This document shows positions 31,552-34,812 of a stretch of 34,812 nt of DNA, piece by piece (the first letter of the stretch is position 1; every line of letters begins with the position of its first letter). Under the pieces are notes generated by a model. The model was not told the origin of the DNA and did no database searches. It saw only the letters and a list, made by a program, of their open reading frames with translations. Source of the DNA: an uncultured Clostridia bacterium (GTDB taxonomy: Bacteria; Bacillota; Clostridia; Oscillospirales; CAG-272). The stretch is from contig CAJGCT010000014.1 of the NCBI GenBank assembly GCA_904501985.1, positions 1-34,812 of the forward strand, in the 5' to 3' direction. The position numbers and the translations under genes were made by a program.

Positions 31552-33114
31552 ATGAGTGCAAAAAAGAAAACTGCCACTAAGGGCAAGAAAACCAATCAAG
31601 AAGATATCCTACTTGATATGATGAAAGGCTATCCGCTGTTAAGGACGGATACGGATATCTTTGCGAAAGTTACACGAAACGGAAAGACTTGTAACCTATC
31701 ACTAAATAGTGAGGAATTTTCATTCTTCATAAAGAGTGAGTTTAAGGAACTTACAGGCTCATTTCCCATCAGTACAACTATGAAAGATTGTATTGACTAT
31801 ATCAAAAACCTTGCCTATAACAGCGAGGTTACGGAAGCAAGATATCGTATAGCACCTTATGAGGATTCAATTATTTATGACCTATGCAACGGTAAGTGTG
31901 TAAAGGTAAGTAAAAACGGTTGGAGCGTTGAGCCTAACAATTATCCTATCTTTATACAAAGCAAAGACCAGTTACCGCAAGTTACACCGATTCGTAGTGA
32001 GAGAGGGTGGGAACGTCTATATAAGTACCTTAATGTATCAGCGGAAGAAAAGCTGTTGCTTACGGTATATATAGCAACTTGTTTTAACCCCAATATTGTC
32101 TATCCGTCTATCAGTATTAACGGAACTAACGGCTCTGGAAAAAGCACACTATCGAAGATTGTAAAAAAGATAATTGACCCCTCAATAAGTGAACTTGAAA
32201 CAATACCCGATTCCCTTAATAATTTGAGGGTAAGGCTCAATAATAGCTACTATACGGCTTTTGATAACCTATCTAAGCTATCAGCAAAACAAAGTGATTT
32301 CCTTTGTAGTGTAATAACTGGTGTAAGCTGGACGGATAGACAATACTACACTAATAAGAATATTGATTGTTCCCACCTAAAAAGCAGTATGTGTCTTAAC
32401 GGTATTTCAAATTTTGTCTTTCGTGCTGACCTTGCGGAACGTATTTTGTTCTTTACTACCAAACTTATTAGAGAAAGCAATAGACTCGGGGATAATGAAA
32501 TATGGGATTCATTCAATGAGGATTTGCCGTATATACTAGGCGGTATCTTCGACTTGGTTTCCTCAGGTCTAAATATATTGCCTGAGATAAAAGTTAATAA
32601 GCCTGTAAGATTGGCTGATTTTCATAGATTCGGTTATGCAGTAGCTGAAGCTATGGGAGATAGAGGTAAGGAATTTGACGAGGTGTTGAAGTCTAATAAG
32701 GATAGGCAAATGGAGATAACTTGCGAAAACGCTATGTTGATTCGTTTGCTTATAGATTTCCTTAAGGAAAATGACGGCGAATGGTGTAGCACTATGACAT
32801 TTTTATATAAGGCACTAAGGGATTTTCTGACCGAAAGTGATGATGATATTTACCCTAAAGATGCATTCCCTAAGGCTGCTAACCATTTTAGTGCTGAATT
32901 AAAAAAGTATGAATCCGCATTATCCAGTAAGGGAGTAACCATATTTATTAAAAAGAACTCGGACGGCAATAGTGAGGTAAACATTACTACTGATTGGGTA
33001 ATTAGAAAGGCTATCAAGTTGGGACGTGAGCCTATTGTCTTTGATATAGACGAAAACCGCAAGATTCTTGCCCAGCTAATTGACGAGTCCACCGCTGATG
33101 ATACGGATAATTAA
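31552..33114 (+). CDS. Replication-type AAA/SF3-like ATPase
   Basis: A 520-residue protein. The basic N-terminus (KKKTATKGKKTNQ) leads to a region of unknown fold (about 20-165). The ATPase follows: Walker A NGTNGSGKST (190-199), a Walker B-like strand YYTAFDNLS (233-241), a polar ITG/NGI stretch (255-285), and R-x-D-x2-ER (291-297) as a probable arginine finger. This arrangement is frequent in helicase/primase-associated proteins of integrative elements and phage satellites. The C-terminal part (about 385-500) is probably DNA-binding. It has an AGGAGG ribosome site ten bases upstream. No separate initiator or primase is seen, so it may serve alone for post-excision replication. Confidence 0.78.
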   Translation: MSAKKKTATKGKKTNQEDILLDMMKGYPLLRTDTDIFAKVTRNGKTCNLSLNSEEFSFFIKSEFKELTGSFPISTTMKDCIDYIKNLAYNSEVTEARYRIAPYEDSIIYDLCNGKCVKVSKNGWSVEPNNYPIFIQSKDQLPQVTPIRSERGWERLYKYLNVSAEEKLLLTVYIATCFNPNIVYPSISINGTNGSGKSTLSKIVKKIIDPSISELETIPDSLNNLRVRLNNSYYTAFDNLSKLSAKQSDFLCSVITGVSWTDRQYYTNKNIDCSHLKSSMCLNGISNFVFRADLAERILFFTTKLIRESNRLGDNEIWDSFNEDLPYILGGIFDLVSSGLNILPEIKVNKPVRLADFHRFGYAVAEAMGDRGKEFDEVLKSNKDRQMEITCENAMLIRLLIDFLKENDGEWCSTMTFLYKALRDFLTESDDDIYPKDAFPKAANHFSAELKKYESALSSKGVTIFIKKNSDGNSEVNITTDWVIRKAIKLGREPIVFDIDENRKILAQLIDESTADDTDN

Positions 33115-33160
33115 ATTTTAAAATTAACCCCTTTAACCATTAAAAGTGTTTAAGAAACAC

Positions 33161-33218
33161 AAGGCTACCATTAAATACGGCTTAAAATGACTTAAAAACC
33201 GTTAAAAATGGTAGCCTT
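33161..33218 (+). terminator. Terminator after the ATPase gene
   Basis: AAGGCTACCATT (33161-33172) pairs perfectly with AATGGTAGCCTT (33207-33218) with an inner ACGG/CCGT stem. A short T-rich stretch follows. Confidence 0.8.
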
Positions 33219-33288
33219 TATTCATTCTCGCTGTATTAAAATATCATTTTCAAGTATTGGATTCAAAAATGAAATATTTTACAACTTA

Positions 33289-33317
33289 TTGATGAATTGT
33301 GATAAATATGATATAAT
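33289..33317 (+). promoter_or_regulatory. Promoter of the last element gene
   Basis: TTGATG (33289-33294) and TATAAT (33312-33317) have a 17-base spacer, 81 bases before the TTG start. The last gene thus has its own promoter, independent of the ATPase. Confidence 0.75.
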
Positions 33318-33397
33318 GATATTGCTTTAATTAGCGTAGTAATATAACGGAAAATTTATTACTGAAAAAAGAATCAAATAATAAGGAGGGGTTATTA

Positions 33398-34363
33398 TTG
33401 ATAGCTTGGAATTTCTTTGACAAAGATAGTGTAATTAAAGGATTTGAAGCACTTTATAATGTGAATCGTGAACAGCTATGTGCGGTTGTAAATTCATTGA
33501 AAGAATCTGAAAATCCTACTGCTGATTTTTTAAATACTTTTCCTCTGGAGCTAGATGTTATATCAATAGAAGATGTTTACTTGCACTGTAAACACATAAC
33601 AACTACAATAGATAATCTTTCTTCGTTTGAAAAATATGGTTTTCTTACTTTGAATAAGATGTTTAAGTATAAAACTCCATTAAATGATTTTTTAAATGAT
33701 AACGATATATTTGTTGACCTAGAAAATAAAACACTTACCTATTGCGGAAAAACACTTTATATTGTAGAAAGTGATGAAGAATGCAAAGAGTGTTTTTATA
33801 ATTCTTCGTGTAAGCATTTGAAATCTATTTTTTCTGATAACGAACCTTTATCATATCGTGATATGGCTTGTTCCTTTAGAGAAGCTATCAAATGTTATAG
33901 AAGTAAAATTTATGATGATAATGGAGAAATCGAAGTTCATCTATCAGGTTCGTATGATGATGTTCACGAGTATTCAACTGTAAAATATTATCCCGAAATA
34001 TTATATACTATTGAACGCATGATAAATCAGCTGTTTAATGAGAAAATTTCTCTTACAAGCAAATGGAGAGAACTTGCCAATGGTAAATACTATTGTATGG
34101 ATTTTGATGTAAATATAAATCAGTTTGAATATATAACTAAAATACCACGATTTGAATTTAGTTGGTATATACCTTTTCTAGATTACTGTAAAAATTGCTA
34201 TTCAGCACTCGATGAAGTAAACGCTAATTTTTTAGGAAATTTGTTTTTAATTTACTACGGCTTAGAGGTTTTGATAGGAAATGTTTTTGTATTATATGGT
34301 CAGTTATATCCAGATGTATTCATATCAAAAGACGATATAAAAATAACCGAATTCAACGTATAA
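33398..34363 (+). CDS. AT-rich unknown protein with Cys/His cluster
   Basis: A 321-residue protein starting at TTG 33398, eight bases after AAGGAGG. The codon use is even more AT-rich than the other element genes, indicating a separate acquisition. Around residues 60-125 is LHCKHITTTIDNLSSFEKYG, then TPLNDFLNDNDIFVDL and TYCGKTLYIV. Next is a possible zinc knuckle, C129-x2-C132-x5-C138-x-H140. The C-terminal third is aromatic and hydrophobic (FSWYIPFLDYC, LIYYGLEVLIGNVFVLYG). I do not recognise its fold. Position next to the attachment end is typical of cargo such as defence genes, which is a guess. Confidence 0.7.
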   Translation: MIAWNFFDKDSVIKGFEALYNVNREQLCAVVNSLKESENPTADFLNTFPLELDVISIEDVYLHCKHITTTIDNLSSFEKYGFLTLNKMFKYKTPLNDFLNDNDIFVDLENKTLTYCGKTLYIVESDEECKECFYNSSCKHLKSIFSDNEPLSYRDMACSFREAIKCYRSKIYDDNGEIEVHLSGSYDDVHEYSTVKYYPEILYTIERMINQLFNEKISLTSKWRELANGKYYCMDFDVNINQFEYITKIPRFEFSWYIPFLDYCKNCYSALDEVNANFLGNLFLIYYGLEVLIGNVFVLYGQLYPDVFISKDDIKITEFNV

Positions 34364-34402
34364 TAAAATTTTTCAAAAACTTTTTGGGAACCACTTTACT
34401 TT

Positions 34403-34542
34403 TCGTAAGACTTTAGATATAATTACTATGAAATGAGGCAAAACGTTCTTGGTGGAATGCGAATAAGACTTTCCTCAGGAATCGTGAAGTCTTACGAGTG
34501 AAAAAGCGTAATAGTCTTACGCAGGGTTACATTATAGGTACA
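34403..34542. promoter_or_regulatory. Candidate integrase arm sites at the right end
   Basis: The 218-base stretch after the last gene has no gene. It contains CGTAAGACTTTA (34405-34416), and GTCTTACG twice (34488-34495 and 34514-34521), an inverted and a direct set of the same 8-mer. GAGTGAAAAA (34496-34505) and TAGGTACA (34535-34542) also occur near the left end (26963-26972 and 26983-26990). Shared short repeats near both ends fit arm-type integrase sites. Confidence 0.5.
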
Positions 34543-34581
34543 CAATTTTTCGGATAAGTGGTAGGATAGAACACTCGTAAA

Positions 34582-34691
34582 ATTCAGGTTTTTACACCAT
34601 TTTTGACGAGTTCCCGAACCGCCGAAATATCCCGAAAAGACTGGCATTCTCAGCAGAAAAGCGGTGTGCGGTTGGCACGTAAGATTCAGGT
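34582..34691. repeat. Right 110-bp direct repeat (attR region)
   Basis: Identical by eye to 26842-26951. It is preceded by AA rather than the host AG at its first core, and followed by the host 3' tRNA half starting TCTAG. Recombination between the two repeats would release a circle of 7,740 bp. Confidence 0.92.
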
Positions 34692-34739
34692 TCTAGTGGG
34701 GGCAACTTCGTGAAGGTTCAAGTCCTTTTACCCGCACCA
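34683..34739 (+). pseudogene. 3' half of the split host tRNA-Leu(CAG) gene
   Basis: It begins with the core GATTCAGGT and continues TCTAGTGGGGGCAACTTCG, with a T-arm GAAGG-TTCAAGT-CCTTT and TACCCGC-A-CCA acceptor end. It lacks any 5' half: upstream is the 110-bp repeat. Together with 26811-26849 it makes a standard 87-nt leucine tRNA. Confidence 0.92.
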
Positions 34740-34748
34740 AAAACAAGG

Positions 34749-34777
34749 CAGGCACCAATAGGTGCCTGTTTTGTTTT
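34749..34777 (+). terminator. Original terminator of the host tRNA-Leu gene
   Basis: CAGGCACC and GGTGCCTG form an 8-bp stem around AATA, followed by TTTTGTTTTT. It confirms that the host tRNA transcription unit ended here before the element split it. Confidence 0.8.
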
Positions 34778-34812
34778 TGTGTGGGCAATCGGTCTCGCGT
34801 GGAGCGTTCAAG

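Larger units (their letters stand above)
26841..34691. mobile_element. Integrated element in tRNA-Leu(CAG), about 7.8 kb
   Basis: The outer cores GATTCAGGT are at 26841-26849 and 34683-34691 (7,842 bp apart). The element carries a complete tRNA-Leu, a tyrosine recombinase, a hypothetical protein, DUF6809, cohesin-dockerin, XRE repressor, lipoprotein, replication ATPase and an unknown protein. Its base composition is visibly AT-richer than the chromosome around it. No relaxase, coupling protein, conjugation pore or capsid gene is present. It is therefore a small integrative element that may replicate after excision and depend on another element for transfer; this last point is inference. Confidence 0.9.

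Noticed and set aside
31359..31580. 73-codon frame before the ATPase gene
   Set aside because: It starts inside a terminator stem and overlaps the ATPase start; no supporting site or family feature.
18835..34739. Capsid cluster and tRNA-integrated element as one prophage
   Set aside because: They are separated by a normal host gene and the tRNA promoter, the element has its own clear ends, and base composition differs sharply.

Overview
The window looks like a chromosome segment from a gut-type clostridial Firmicute, probably a Ruminococcaceae/Oscillospiraceae relative. I infer this from the miaB-ricA-mutS-mutL gene order shared with Bacillus/Clostridium, a T-box leader on valS, a TPP riboswitch on thiT, a CD1247-type protein, PrsA- and SleB-type proteins, and a cohesin/dockerin protein. 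Genus cannot be settled from the sequence alone.

Layout. (1) 1-120: the end of an IS3-family insertion sequence. (2) 150-9891, minus strand: a housekeeping run transcribed apbE, TVP38 protein, miaB, ricA-like, mutS, mutL, tgt (tRNA modification and mismatch repair). (3) 10097-12602, plus strand: efp, an Asp/Cys-rich CD1247-family protein, and a two-gene unit of a Cys-motif protein overlapping a radical SAM enzyme. (4) 12620-13503: promoter, TPP riboswitch, three hairpin-like 28-bp tandem repeats, terminator and thiT. (5) 13549-14553: a secreted SleB-like hydrolase with a PETTAA-repeat tether. (6) 15242-18192: a T-box regulated valS. (7) 18245-18706: a lipoprotein. (8) 18835-25480, minus strand: a compact P22-like packaging and capsid cluster (terminase small and large subunits, coat, connector, nozzle/stabilisation protein, 47-aa membrane peptide, portal, 86-aa protein), with no integrase, replication, lysis or tail-fibre genes. 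(9) 25697-26680: a PrsA-like foldase lipoprotein.

(10) 26841-34691: a roughly 7.8-kb integrated element of different, AT-richer composition. It splits a host tRNA-Leu(CAG) gene at the anticodon: the 5' half is at 26811-26849 and the 3' half at 34683-34739. Joined at the shared 9-bp core GATTCAGGT the halves give an 87-nt tRNA with a perfect anticodon stem. The element carries a complete, different 87-nt tRNA-Leu(CAG) next to its tyrosine recombinase. Both ends carry the same 110-bp direct repeat, itself bounded on each side by the core. Inside are the integrase, a hypothetical protein, a DUF6809 protein, two clusters of hairpins, a cohesin-dockerin secreted protein overlapping an XRE repressor, a lipoprotein, an SF3/AAA-like replication ATPase, and a very AT-rich unknown protein. 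No conjugation, relaxase or capsid genes are visible.

The best candidates for something new are this tRNA-splitting, tRNA-replacing element with its nested direct repeats, the stripped-down capsid cluster embedded among host genes, and the Cys-motif/radical SAM pair.
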